Below the pieces are notes generated by a model, which had not been told where the DNA came from, made no database searches, and saw nothing but the letters and a program-made list of their open reading frames with translations. From an uncultured Pelagibacteraceae bacterium (lineage in GTDB: Bacteria; Pseudomonadota; Alphaproteobacteria; Pelagibacterales; Pelagibacteraceae): a stretch of 63,865 bases of DNA. Location of the stretch: assembly GCA_902511185.1 (NCBI GenBank), contig CABXEK010000003.1, positions 1 through 63,865 on the forward strand, given 5' to 3'. A program made the translations under genes and the position numbers. This document shows, piece by piece, positions 1 to 8,024 of the stretch (position 1 is its first letter; each line of letters begins with the position of its first letter).

Positions 1-276
1 TTTAATATTCATTTATTTCCAACAGGGCAAGGTAATATTGTTGGTAATCCAATTGAACCAGTTGTTAAACTCACTGCAAATCCATTAACTGTTAAGGGTA
101 TGGGTGAACATATTGATTGTGATGTTTCAAAAATCTTAACTCGTGAAATGAATATGTCTCAAGCTGGAGATGAATTAATCAAAACAACATTAAGGGTAGC
201 AAACGGAAGATTAACTTGTGCAGAAGCTTTAGGTCACAAAGAATTTGTGATGACTAAACTCTATAGAAGTGCATAA
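1..276 (+). CDS. suyB: UxaA-family lyase, C-terminal fragment (sulfolactate sulfo-lyase beta-like)
   Basis: This is the last 91 codons of a gene that begins before the window; frame 1 is open from base 1 to the TAA at 274-276. The piece shows the UxaA/altronate-dehydratase C-terminal pattern (FPTGQGN, then IGNPIEP-like NPIEPVVK, then EHIDCDVS). The GN-x-x-GNPI-x-P form and the ending MTKLYRSA look more like SuyB, the large subunit of (2R)-sulfolactate sulfo-lyase, which releases sulfite and pyruvate, than like sugar-acid dehydratases. The downstream exporter, the sulfite exporter and the APS reductase genes support a sulfonate role. That assignment is inference: altronate or galactarate dehydratase remains possible because the N-terminal part and the small subunit are outside the window. 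Confidence 0.65.
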   Translation, partial: FNIHLFPTGQGNIVGNPIEPVVKLTANPLTVKGMGEHIDCDVSKILTREMNMSQAGDELIKTTLRVANGRLTCAEALGHKEFVMTKLYRSA

Positions 277-287
277 AATATACTTTC

Positions 288-1373
288 GTGCCTATTAATT
301 TTCAGTATATTAAAACAATTGTGCCTGGTGTTATATTGGCATTAGTATTTTGTTTGTTCTCTCAAGGAATAAATAATCTTTTAGCTATAGAAATTTTTGG
401 AACTCCTAAAAGTCCAATTTCAACAGTTCTTATTGCAATTTTACTTGGAATTTTAATGGGTAATGCATTTACACCAAGACCAGGCATGATGGTTGGTTTA
501 GATTTTACACAACAATATATTTTAAAGTTAGGAATTATTTTTTTAGGAATAAGATTGAGTTTTGAGGAACTTATTAAATTTGGATCAATTGCCATTCCTC
601 TAATCATTTGTTGTATAGTAGGTGTATTAATACTTGTAAAATTATTGATTAAGAAAGTACCTATTTCATCAAAGATGTCTTATTTGATAGCTATAGGTAC
701 AAGTGTTTGTGGGGCAACTGCTATTGTTGCAACAGCACCAGTTATTAATGCAAAAAAATCAGAAGTGGCATACGCAATTGCAAACATTACTTTATTCGGT
801 GTAATTGCAATGATTATTTATCCTTATTTTGCTGAATGGTATTTTGTTAATGATTCTTTAAAAATTGGTTTATTTTTAGGAACATCAATTCATGAAACAT
901 CTCAAGTTGCTGCAGCTGGATTAATTTATGATCAACAATTTAATAGTCCCGAAACATTAAATGTTGCAACTGTAACAAAACTAATAAGAAATACTTTTTT
1001 AGTAATTCTAATACCTTTGTTTGCGTTTTTATATAATCGAGGTGAATTAAAAGGCCAAAATTACTCTATTTTAAGTATTTTTCCATATTTTGTTATTGGT
1101 TTTATAGGAATGATTATTGTAAGGAATATTGGTGATCAATTCTTTGCACCTAATAACAACAGTTATGATCTTTGGATAAATTTAATTGAATATTTAAAAA
1201 CTTTAGCCACAGTATTTTTAACAATGGCTATGGCTGCTGTAGGTATCTCAATTAATTTAAGTGAATTAAAATCAATGGGTTACAAACCTTTTGTAGTAGG
1301 TTTGATTGCAGCTATTACAGTTGGTTTTATAAGTCTTATCTATATTGAAACTTTAATTAAATATATTTACTAA
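288..1373 (+). CDS. YeiH/UPF0324-family putative sulfate exporter
   Basis: A 361-residue, strongly hydrophobic protein with about ten membrane segments. It has the YeiH/Cons_hypoth698 (COG2855) pattern: GxxxGNAFTPRPGMMVGLDF near residues 53-75, KLGIIFLGIRLSF near 79-92, GTSVCGATAIVATAP near 137-152 and GTSIHETSQVAAAG near 198-211. Relatives next to taurine and sulfolactate genes (TauZ/SuyZ) are proposed to export sulfate. The start is a GTG only 12 bases after the preceding stop, so it is probably co-transcribed with the suyB-like gene and would remove sulfur oxyanions made by it. The substrate is inferred from context only. Confidence 0.8.
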   Translation: MPINFQYIKTIVPGVILALVFCLFSQGINNLLAIEIFGTPKSPISTVLIAILLGILMGNAFTPRPGMMVGLDFTQQYILKLGIIFLGIRLSFEELIKFGSIAIPLIICCIVGVLILVKLLIKKVPISSKMSYLIAIGTSVCGATAIVATAPVINAKKSEVAYAIANITLFGVIAMIIYPYFAEWYFVNDSLKIGLFLGTSIHETSQVAAAGLIYDQQFNSPETLNVATVTKLIRNTFLVILIPLFAFLYNRGELKGQNYSILSIFPYFVIGFIGMIIVRNIGDQFFAPNNNSYDLWINLIEYLKTLATVFLTMAMAAVGISINLSELKSMGYKPFVVGLIAAITVGFISLIYIETLIKYIY

Positions 1374-1382
1374 ACTTAAAAC

Positions 1383-2462
1383 TTAAGACTTTAATAATAT
1401 TTTTTTTCTTAAGTTTGAAAAAAATCTTCTAATAAAAGCACCACCAATACCTAAAAGAATTGCAAACATAATTGAAAATAATCCATAAAAGAATGGCATA
1501 TCATTAGAAAATTCGAGAATGAATAATGAGAAGAAATTTAGATCTTTATTTTCAATTTTAATTATTTCTTCAGATATTTGTTCTGCAAAAAAAGTATCGT
1601 ATGCTATAGCAATACCAACAACTAAAAGTAAAATTGCTAGTAAAGCTCTTAAACCTGAACTGTTAATTCTTTCTCCAAGTTTTTGACCAATCTGAACTCC
1701 AATAATAGAACCAACTACCAACATTAAAACTAACATTAAATCAATTGATCCATAATTAAATGAATGTAAAAAGGTTACTATGACACTTACAAAAATTGTC
1801 ACAAATAAAGAAGTACCAGGAACTAGTTTGGTTGGCATTTTAATTATGTAAATCATTGCAGGTACCAAAATAAAAGCACCACCAATACCCATAATTGCTG
1901 CGATGAAACCTACTAACAAGCCAATTATAATAGGTGTAAACGCACTTTCATATAGTTTAGATTTTGGAAATCTCATTCTTAAAGGAAGACCATGTATCCA
2001 ATAATGAACATGTAATTTTTTTTTTACTACAAGGTTTCTTTTTGCTTTATCAATTTCACCAAGACTCTCTACCAACATCAAAGTTCCAATAATAGCTAAT
2101 ATATACATGTATGCTAAAGAAATAACTGTATCTATTTTGCCTAAATCTTGAAAATACGTAAAAGTATAAATACCCAATGAAGTTCCAACTGTACCACCAA
2201 TAACAATCATGAAACCCATTTTGTAATCTAAAGTATTCTTTAAATAATGAGTTGTAGATCCTGAGACAGATGTTGCTAAAATATTATTAGCTTCATTTGC
2301 TACTGCATAAGCTGGAGGAACTCCTAAAAAAATTAGAAATGGTGTCATTAAAAAACCTCCACCCACACCAAACAAACCTGAGAGAATTCCAACTATTGCA
2401 CTTAATAAAAGAATTTCAATTGGGTTAATAAAAACCTGAGCAATAGGTAAAAATACTTCCAT
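1383..2462 (-). CDS. TauE/SafE-family sulfite exporter-like permease (long form)
   Basis: A 359-residue inner-membrane protein with two TauE/SafE (DUF81) repeats. Repeat one opens with GxLSGLFGVGGGFLMTPFLIF (about residues 25-46) and repeat two with GFIAAIMGIGGAFILVPAMIY (about 185-205). The family includes TauE, a proposed sulfite exporter in taurine degraders. The protein is longer than typical 250-aa members because it has a loop near 130-165 and an extra C-terminal helix. It converges tail to tail with the YeiH-like gene (9 bases between stops) and lies downstream of the apr genes on the same strand, which fits sulfite or another sulfur anion as substrate. The substrate is unproven. Confidence 0.8.
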   Translation of the reverse strand: MEVFLPIAQVFINPIEILLLSAIVGILSGLFGVGGGFLMTPFLIFLGVPPAYAVANEANNILATSVSGSTTHYLKNTLDYKMGFMIVIGGTVGTSLGIYTFTYFQDLGKIDTVISLAYMYILAIIGTLMLVESLGEIDKAKRNLVVKKKLHVHYWIHGLPLRMRFPKSKLYESAFTPIIIGLLVGFIAAIMGIGGAFILVPAMIYIIKMPTKLVPGTSLFVTIFVSVIVTFLHSFNYGSIDLMLVLMLVVGSIIGVQIGQKLGERINSSGLRALLAILLLVVGIAIAYDTFFAEQISEEIIKIENKDLNFFSLFILEFSNDMPFFYGLFSIMFAILLGIGGAFIRRFFSNLRKKILLKS

Positions 2463-2491
2463 AAAAAAATTAAAAATTGTCTAAAAACAAC

Positions 2492-2647
2492 TTAGTTAAA
2501 TGTGATAAAAGTTCCAACTAAAATTACACCCCAGTATGCTGCAAGACTAACAACTATGCTTGTTTTGATAAAATTAGCTTTAAGATTTGAGATTGTATTT
2601 ATAATTTTTACGTTAGAAAATAGCATTAGAACCGTCAATACACCCAT
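2492..2647 (-). CDS. Small membrane protein, 51 aa, unknown
   Basis: An open frame from ATG at 2647 to TAA at 2492 encodes about 51 residues: MGVLTVLMLFSNVK at the start, a polar middle (NLKANFIKTS), then a hydrophobic run ending VILVGTFITFN. It is probably one or two membrane helices. It fills most of the 230-base gap between the 116-aa gene of the apr operon and the tauE-like gene, all on the same strand, so it may be co-transcribed. A TTG five codons upstream is an alternative start. I see no strong ribosome-binding site and recognise no family, so this is a moderate-confidence prediction. Confidence 0.45.
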   Translation of the reverse strand: MGVLTVLMLFSNVKIINTISNLKANFIKTSIVVSLAAYWGVILVGTFITFN

Positions 2648-2692
2648 GACGATATTTGTCAAATAAATATTTAATTTTTATAAATATTCTGT

Positions 2693-3043
2693 TTAATAGA
2701 TAGTGGCTCCAAAAACCTTAACAACATCATCCTCTACTCCCAAAACAAGTCTGCCCAAGAACTCTCCTGAAATTTCTGTATTTGTTTGTTTGATAAGAAC
2801 AGTTACATGAACACCTCTTCTAAGACATCCAAATGGCTCGAAAGTTTCTTTTAAATTGGTAATTATCTTATTGTTAGCCCACTGTTTACCTAACTCAACT
2901 TCGTTAGCTCCAAAAAGCATTTGTGTTGAAAAATCTCTGGTAAAACCACCATAATCTTTCAAATTTGATGATTTAACTAAATTATCCCAGATAGGTCTGG
3001 CTATCTCATAAACCTCATCGTCTGTCTTTGACAATATATCCAT
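2693..3043 (-). CDS. Uncharacterised protein of the APS reductase operon
   Basis: A 116-residue soluble protein without signal peptide or membrane segment. Visible features are an acidic N-terminus (MDILSKTDDEVYE), an aromatic patch (DYGGFTRDFS), a single cysteine in EPFGCLRRG near residue 73, and a C-terminal beta-rich stretch (GEFLGRLVLGVEDD). It follows aprA by 20 bases on the same strand, so it is almost certainly translated from the same mRNA. A role in sulfite oxidation or in assembly of the reductase is plausible only by position. I do not recognise the family; the fold could be of the SnoaL/NTF2 type but I cannot show that. Confidence 0.8.
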   Translation of the reverse strand: MDILSKTDDEVYEIARPIWDNLVKSSNLKDYGGFTRDFSTQMLFGANEVELGKQWANNKIITNLKETFEPFGCLRRGVHVTVLIKQTNTEISGEFLGRLVLGVEDDVVKVFGATIY

Positions 3044-3063
3044 GCAGTTAAACTAATATTTTG

Positions 3064-4923
3064 TTAAGAAGCTTTTTTCTTCTCGTTCTCATCCACGATA
3101 TGGTAGACAGGAACCTTCTCCATGCTAAACTTACCAGTTTTAGGATCTCTTCTTGAAACGGTTAAACAATGCCAGTTGTCATCATCAAGTTTCATGTGAT
3201 CACCTCTATAATAATATCCTGGCCATCTAGTTTCCTCTCTAAACATGGTATGTTCAGTTACACACTGAGAGGTTAAAGCTCTATGTTTTAGCTCCCATGC
3301 TCTCATTAACTGGTGATAATCCTCAGCTCCAACGTTTTCAAGGTCTTCTTCCAGCCAAGCTAAAAGTTCTAGGCCTCTCTTAAGCATATTGGCATTAGTC
3401 ATGTAATTTGTTGCAATTCCACCAACATATTCATCCATAATTCTTTGTAGACGTTGTAGGCCTTGAATTGGCGAAATATAACTTGGAGAGACTGTTCCAC
3501 CAGTAATTTCATTTTGAGCAACTGTGTAAGTTTCAAGTGGTTTGTAGACTTTAGCTTTAAAATCCTCACATTGTTTGTCCGATACTTTTAAACCTTCTGC
3601 TTTTTTATCTTCAATATATTTAACAGCTGCTTTTGCAGCTAATCTACCTTCGGTAAAAGAACCTGATGAAAATTTATGAGCACTTCCACCTACAGTATCA
3701 CCTGCTCCGAACAATCCATCAATTGTAAGCATTCTGTTATATCCCCAAAAATATTCTGGTGGAGATAAATCTTCTGGACCACTAACCCAAGCTCCTGAAC
3801 ATGTAGCATGAGAACCCATAACATATGGTTCTGATGTAGTTAGTTCTGGATTTGTGTATTTTGGATCAATGTTTTGAGATGCCCAAACAACTGCTTGACC
3901 AACTGTCATACCTAAAAAATTTTCCCAACCAACAGTTTCTAAATGAGGGTCTTGGAAAGCTTCAGTAGTAACCATATGAATTGGTCCACCACCAGCCATA
4001 GTTTCTTGAATAAAAGCGTGATTTCTTAAACAAGTTGGAGTTGGGTGATGATCAATATATTCACCTACTAATTCTTTAGTTTGATCGTACCATTTTTTCT
4101 CATAGTTTTCACCATTAGCATTTTGAGTATAAGTTTTTAAATGAAGAAAATATGCACCAACTGGTCCATATCCATCTTTAAATCTACATAACACAATTCT
4201 ATTTTCCATTTGTGTCATCTTAGCTCCAGCTGCAATCGGTAAAGCATAAGCCGAACCATTACTCCATGGCGCATACCAAGTTCTACCCATTCCTTCACCA
4301 ACAGCTCTTGGTTTGAATATGTGAGAAGCGCCACCAGCTGCAACTATTACAGCTTTCGCTCTAAACACATGGAAATCACCCGTTCTCATATTAAAACCAA
4401 CTGCCCCACCTACTCTGTTTTCTTGAGACTCATCCATTAATAAATGGGTAATCATAATTCTATTATAAATTTTATCAGCTGATTTTTTTGCAGCCTCTGC
4501 AACTATTGGCTTGTAACTCTCTCCATGAATCATAATCTGCCATTTACCTTCCCTAAGGTATCTACCAGTTTCTTCATTTTTCATCATTGGAAGACCCCAT
4601 TCATCAAACATATGAACAGTTGAGTCTACGTGACGCGCCATATCGTAACCTAAATCTTCTCTAACCATTCCCATTAGATCATTTCTTGCGTATCTAACGT
4701 GATCCTCAGGTTGGTTTTCACCCCACTGCATTCCCATATAACAATTGATCGCGTAAAGACCTTGCGCAACAGCACCACTTCTATCAATATTTGCTTTTTC
4801 AACACAAATAATCTTCATGTCTCTTCCCCAATGTCTAGCTTCAAAAGTAGCACCAGTTCCTGCCATACCACCACCAACAACTAGAACATCGCAATCTTCG
4901 TAATGTGTTTTGTGTTTAGCCAT
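3064..4923 (-). CDS. aprA: Adenylylsulfate (APS) reductase alpha subunit
   Basis: The 619-residue flavoprotein subunit of APS reductase, which interconverts APS and sulfite plus AMP in the cytoplasm. The FAD-binding Rossmann motif VVGGGMAG is at about residues 15-22. AprA-type stretches follow: VEKANIDRSGAVAQGL (about 41-56), GRTWYAPWSNGSAY (about 212-225), and FGAGDTVGGSAHKFSSGSF in the C-terminal half. Its length matches the family. Its ATG overlaps the stop of aprB (TAATG). Aerobic SAR11 bacteria carry this enzyme, and it is thought to run in the sulfite-oxidising direction. The usual partner ATP sulfurylase (sat) is not in this window. Confidence 0.96.
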   Translation of the reverse strand: MAKHKTHYEDCDVLVVGGGMAGTGATFEARHWGRDMKIICVEKANIDRSGAVAQGLYAINCYMGMQWGENQPEDHVRYARNDLMGMVREDLGYDMARHVDSTVHMFDEWGLPMMKNEETGRYLREGKWQIMIHGESYKPIVAEAAKKSADKIYNRIMITHLLMDESQENRVGGAVGFNMRTGDFHVFRAKAVIVAAGGASHIFKPRAVGEGMGRTWYAPWSNGSAYALPIAAGAKMTQMENRIVLCRFKDGYGPVGAYFLHLKTYTQNANGENYEKKWYDQTKELVGEYIDHHPTPTCLRNHAFIQETMAGGGPIHMVTTEAFQDPHLETVGWENFLGMTVGQAVVWASQNIDPKYTNPELTTSEPYVMGSHATCSGAWVSGPEDLSPPEYFWGYNRMLTIDGLFGAGDTVGGSAHKFSSGSFTEGRLAAKAAVKYIEDKKAEGLKVSDKQCEDFKAKVYKPLETYTVAQNEITGGTVSPSYISPIQGLQRLQRIMDEYVGGIATNYMTNANMLKRGLELLAWLEEDLENVGAEDYHQLMRAWELKHRALTSQCVTEHTMFREETRWPGYYYRGDHMKLDDDNWHCLTVSRRDPKTGKFSMEKVPVYHIVDENEKKKAS

Positions 4924-5393
4924 TAGTAGTAAACTCCTTTTTTAAATGATTCTTTGGGAACAACTGGTAACTCACCATCAATATTAAGTCCTTCTGGCTC
5001 AGTGTACAATCTTTGAGAATTAATTTCTCCTTGATTAGGTTTGTCTCCATCAGCAAGTTTAGGAATAAATTTTCCCCATGGTTTTGTTGTAATTGGAGAT
5101 ACAAAATCTTTTGTAGTTCCATTTCTAAATTTAATTTTCCAAGAAATAGTTCCTTTTTCTTCTTCACGTCTCACTCTAACGCTATGCCCCATCGGTGCAA
5201 AATCGGCATAACCTCTAACATCTATAGCATGATTAGGACAAGCTTTTACACAAGAATAACATTCCCAACAAAAGTTAGGTTCAATATTTTTTGCACGTCT
5301 AATGTTTTCATCAATGTGCATTATATCTGATGGACAAATATCTACGCAATGACCACAGCCATCACATCTAGTCATGTATACAAATGTTGACAT
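4923..5393 (-). CDS. aprB: Adenylylsulfate reductase beta subunit
   Basis: A 156-residue iron-sulfur subunit that passes electrons between the AprA flavin and a membrane partner. Two ferredoxin-type [4Fe-4S] motifs are visible: Cys10-x2-Cys13-x2-Cys16-x3-Cys20 and Cys42-x2-Cys45-x2-Cys48-x3-Cys52, each followed by proline, as in the family. The C-terminal tail (about 100-156) wraps AprA in known structures. It lies between the membrane-anchor gene and aprA, overlapping aprA by one base, which implies coupled translation and stoichiometric production. Confidence 0.95.
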   Translation of the reverse strand: MSTFVYMTRCDGCGHCVDICPSDIMHIDENIRRAKNIEPNFCWECYSCVKACPNHAIDVRGYADFAPMGHSVRVRREEEKGTISWKIKFRNGTTKDFVSPITTKPWGKFIPKLADGDKPNQGEINSQRLYTEPEGLNIDGELPVVPKESFKKGVYY

Positions 5394-5426
5394 ATTATTT
5401 TCTCTCCTTCTTTAAAATTTTCATAA

Positions 5427-6221
5427 TTAATAATGTTTAGGTTGTTCTCTTTTAATACCTAAACCAAATTGTTCAGGTGCATCTGCTGGTGGAGGTAAAT
5501 TATCTCTTGATCCATCAGCTTCTGCAAGATTTTTTTGTATTGCTGCACCAGGTTTGTAAAACATGTGCGCAAATTTAGACCAGTAAACTCCACCAAATAA
5601 AACTAAATTTGAAAGAACAAATAAAGCTAAAAATAAAAATGAAAGTCCAGTCTGACCATTAAATTGTGTGTATGACCAAGCTAAACCAAATGTTGAACAT
5701 GCTAATAATGCTAAAACAAATAAGTCTGCTTTAATAATTCTATACCAAGGGTGAGCTTCGGCCGAAACATCAACTCTTAAAAAAAACCAAAACCAATATC
5801 CACCTATACAAGTCAATATTGCTCCTACGTGCCATAACATTGACCACATTAATGATGAAGATTTATCAGCTCCAGTATAACAAAATACTAATACCGCTGA
5901 AGAAACCCAAAAAATAATAGTACCATACATACCAAGCACATGTGATAATCTTCTTTTACCAAAACCAAGCTCAGAAGTAGTTCCAATATCAACAACTGCA
6001 GTCTTAGCAATAATTGATGCTTTTTCTCCAGCACCTATTTCTCTTGTTGCTTGAAGTTTTGCTTTTTTTGCATTGTTAAAAAAATAAGTGATATTTTTAT
6101 GATGGATCATTTGAATGATTGTGCCTAAAGCGATTAAAACAATCATTGCAATAATAAAGCTTTGCATTGCAATCGGTGAAACCGTTTCAGCTAAAATAGA
6201 AAATGGATTTGTTTCTAACAT
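5427..6221 (-). CDS. aprM: Membrane anchor of APS reductase (AprM-like)
   Basis: A 264-residue protein with about five to six membrane helices. An N-terminal helix (about 18-38) is followed by a charged cytoplasmic loop, then helices near 95-115, 125-150, 165-185 and 190-215. Histidines in or near helices (HVLGMYG, SMLWHVGAIL) could bind heme or contact quinone. It is the first gene of the apr cluster, 33 bases before aprB. A membrane protein called AprM accompanies aprBA in SAR11 and other sulfite oxidisers and is thought to connect AprBA to the quinone pool in place of QmoABC. I name it by position and topology, not by a motif. Confidence 0.8.
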   Translation of the reverse strand: MLETNPFSILAETVSPIAMQSFIIAMIVLIALGTIIQMIHHKNITYFFNNAKKAKLQATREIGAGEKASIIAKTAVVDIGTTSELGFGKRRLSHVLGMYGTIIFWVSSAVLVFCYTGADKSSSLMWSMLWHVGAILTCIGGYWFWFFLRVDVSAEAHPWYRIIKADLFVLALLACSTFGLAWSYTQFNGQTGLSFLFLALFVLSNLVLFGGVYWSKFAHMFYKPGAAIQKNLAEADGSRDNLPPPADAPEQFGLGIKREQPKHY

Positions 6222-6329
6222 GTTACCCTTATATTAAAAATTAAGTAAATTAGAGAGTTTTCTAATCTAGTTAATTCTATAGATCAACCTTAACTATTGG
6301 TCAATGTGTCTTTAATAACAACTTATAAT

Positions 6330-6728
6330 TTATATTTTACGTTTATAATGCTGATTTTTGGGTATTACTGACCTAACACCACCTTGAGGATTATCAACAT
6401 CACCCTCTCTTCTTGGAATCAAGTGAATATGACAATGCATAATTGATTGTCCGGCTAATTTGCCTGCATTAGTTCCAATATTAAATGCCTTTATACTTTT
6501 ATCTCTATCCAAAACTTCTTTTTTAATAATCTTAATTAAATTATTGCATGCAATCACCTCATCATCTGATAATTCGAAATAATCGACAACATGCCTCTTT
6601 GGAATAATTAAACAATGATAGTCTGACACAGGATAAGTATCATAACTTGCATAAGCTAAATCATTCTCATGTGCAATTCCACTTTCTTTTGGATTACAGA
6701 AAAGACAGGGGTTGTTTGGATCTCTCAT
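6330..6728 (-). CDS. HIT-family nucleotide hydrolase/transferase
   Basis: A 132-residue histidine-triad protein. The triad HCHIHLIPRR (His-x-His-x-x-x, about residues 98-107) is clear. Upstream are the family features CLFCNPKES (possible zinc cysteines at 8 and 11) and PVSDYHCLIIPKRH. HIT proteins hydrolyse nucleotide phosphoramidates or dinucleotides in the cytoplasm. It sits five bases upstream of pabC on the other side of its stop, on the same strand, so it may be the last gene of the pab transcript. The exact substrate is unknown. Confidence 0.88.
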   Translation of the reverse strand: MRDPNNPCLFCNPKESGIAHENDLAYASYDTYPVSDYHCLIIPKRHVVDYFELSDDEVIACNNLIKIIKKEVLDRDKSIKAFNIGTNAGKLAGQSIMHCHIHLIPRREGDVDNPQGGVRSVIPKNQHYKRKI

Positions 6729-6733
6729 GATAA

Positions 6734-7504
6734 CTAGCTGAACCTTTTGCAGTTACTAATAGCAGATTTGTAATGTCTAGAAAGAATATTATAAAATTTT
6801 AAATTTTTTCTTTTCCATTTTATTTGATTAATGGTTTTAACTGAAGCAACTCCTTTTCCAGATCCAATTAAAATAATTTCATCAAACTCTTTTAAAGAAT
6901 TAATTAGAATATCTTTTTTTATGATTTTTTTAATTTTTGATCTAAAAAATTTATAAGTAATACCTTTATAAAATTTATTTATTGGTGAGTAAACTTTATT
7001 ATTTTTTATAAAAAGTAAATTAGAGGTCCCTGTTTCAAAGATCTTATTATTTGTACATAATCCAATATCTGCTTTAGAATTATCGAGTTTTGATAAATAC
7101 TTTAATATTTCTTTATATTTCAAATTTTTGAATTCAGGTTTTAGTCTTTTTAAATTAACTAGTCTTAAATCAAAATTCAAATTTGGCTTAATACGTTTTC
7201 TTAATGAAATAGAAAGAGTTTTTTTATTCAAAGCTATTCTTAATAAGTGATTATACTTGATCTTTGAATTTAAATTTTCTTTTAATATATTTAAAATATC
7301 TGTCTTCAAAGATTTTTTAAATACTGAATAGGCCTTTGCCGATATGATGAGATTGTTAATATGTTCTTTAAAAAAAAGAATTTTTGATGGTTTGTCAAAT
7401 AACCACATCGTTGTGAATACACCGTGATCTCCCCAAAGATCATTAAACTCAATTTCTTTAAGATCTTTAAGCTGATAAGATTTTTTTAATAAGTAATTTA
7501 CCAT
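6734..7504 (-). CDS. pabC: Class IV aminotransferase, probable aminodeoxychorismate lyase
   Basis: A 256-residue PLP enzyme of fold type IV, probably converting 4-amino-4-deoxychorismate to p-aminobenzoate and pyruvate for folate synthesis. The fold is indicated by DHGVFTTMWLFD (about 26-37), the ADIGLCTNNKIFETGTSNLLFI block (about 145-166, the family E-x-x-x-SNLF pattern), and YKGIT. The sequence is unusually lysine-rich and divergent. It overlaps pabA by 38 bases and follows pabA and pabB, which is the main reason for the PabC call over branched-chain or D-amino-acid transaminase. Confidence 0.75.
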   Translation of the reverse strand: MVNYLLKKSYQLKDLKEIEFNDLWGDHGVFTTMWLFDKPSKILFFKEHINNLIISAKAYSVFKKSLKTDILNILKENLNSKIKYNHLLRIALNKKTLSISLRKRIKPNLNFDLRLVNLKRLKPEFKNLKYKEILKYLSKLDNSKADIGLCTNNKIFETGTSNLLFIKNNKVYSPINKFYKGITYKFFRSKIKKIIKKDILINSLKEFDEIILIGSGKGVASVKTINQIKWKRKNLKFYNILSRHYKSAISNCKRFS

Positions 7505-8024
7505 TTAAAGTTAAAAATGACTCAGGGTGAAATTGAAATCCATAAATTTTATCAATGTTATTTTCAAATGACATTGCGGCTCCTGAAATAACACATCTCA
7601 TCGTTATGTCAAAATTTTCTGCATAAAAAGGTTCTTTTACTTTTAAAGAATGGTAACGACCAACCTTAAATTTGGTTCCTGTATTAAATAATTTGCTTGA
7701 TTTATTTACTAATACCTCTGATTGGAAACCATGGTAAATTTTATTTTGCTGAACTATTTCAGCACCCTCGGAAAATAATATTTGTTGAAATCCTAGACAA
7801 ACTCCAATTATTCTTTTTTTTCCTTTGTATTTTTTATAAATCTTCGAAGTTAAAGGGTAATCTTTGGGCGAACCTGGTCCTGGAGAAAAAATAATTACAG
7901 ATGCTTGATTTAATTTCGATTTATTAATTTTACTAAAATCATCACATTCCACATCATCAAATAAAGACAATTGGTGAACAACATTATGCGTAAAGGAATC
8001 TTTATGATCTATTACATATATCAT
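7467..8024 (-). CDS. pabA: Aminodeoxychorismate/anthranilate synthase glutamine amidotransferase
   Basis: A 185-residue class I glutamine amidotransferase that supplies ammonia to the chorismate-binding partner. The oxyanion strand FSPGPGSP (about 46-53), the nucleophile elbow GVCLGFQQI with Cys76, and the catalytic HPES near the C-terminus are all present. It lies between pabB (4-base overlap) and pabC (38-base overlap). With that context the partner is PabB and the product is aminodeoxychorismate. The same subunit might also serve anthranilate synthase, as happens in some bacteria. Confidence 0.88.
   Translation of the reverse strand: MIYVIDHKDSFTHNVVHQLSLFDDVECDDFSKINKSKLNQASVIIFSPGPGSPKDYPLTSKIYKKYKGKKRIIGVCLGFQQILFSEGAEIVQQNKIYHGFQSEVLVNKSSKLFNTGTKFKVGRYHSLKVKEPFYAENFDITMRCVISGAAMSFENNIDKIYGFQFHPESFLTLNGKLLIKKILSA

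Noticed and set aside
362..607. 81-aa frame on minus strand inside the YeiH-like gene
   Set aside because: Lies fully antisense to a well-recognised membrane protein and has no family features.
1383..2462. Possible recent horizontal transfer of the TauE-like gene
   Set aside because: Base composition and codon use look like the neighbours; no repeats, integrase or tRNA at the borders.
4699..5330. Plus-strand frames opposite aprA and aprB
   Set aside because: Antisense shadows; the minus-strand apr frames carry clear motifs.
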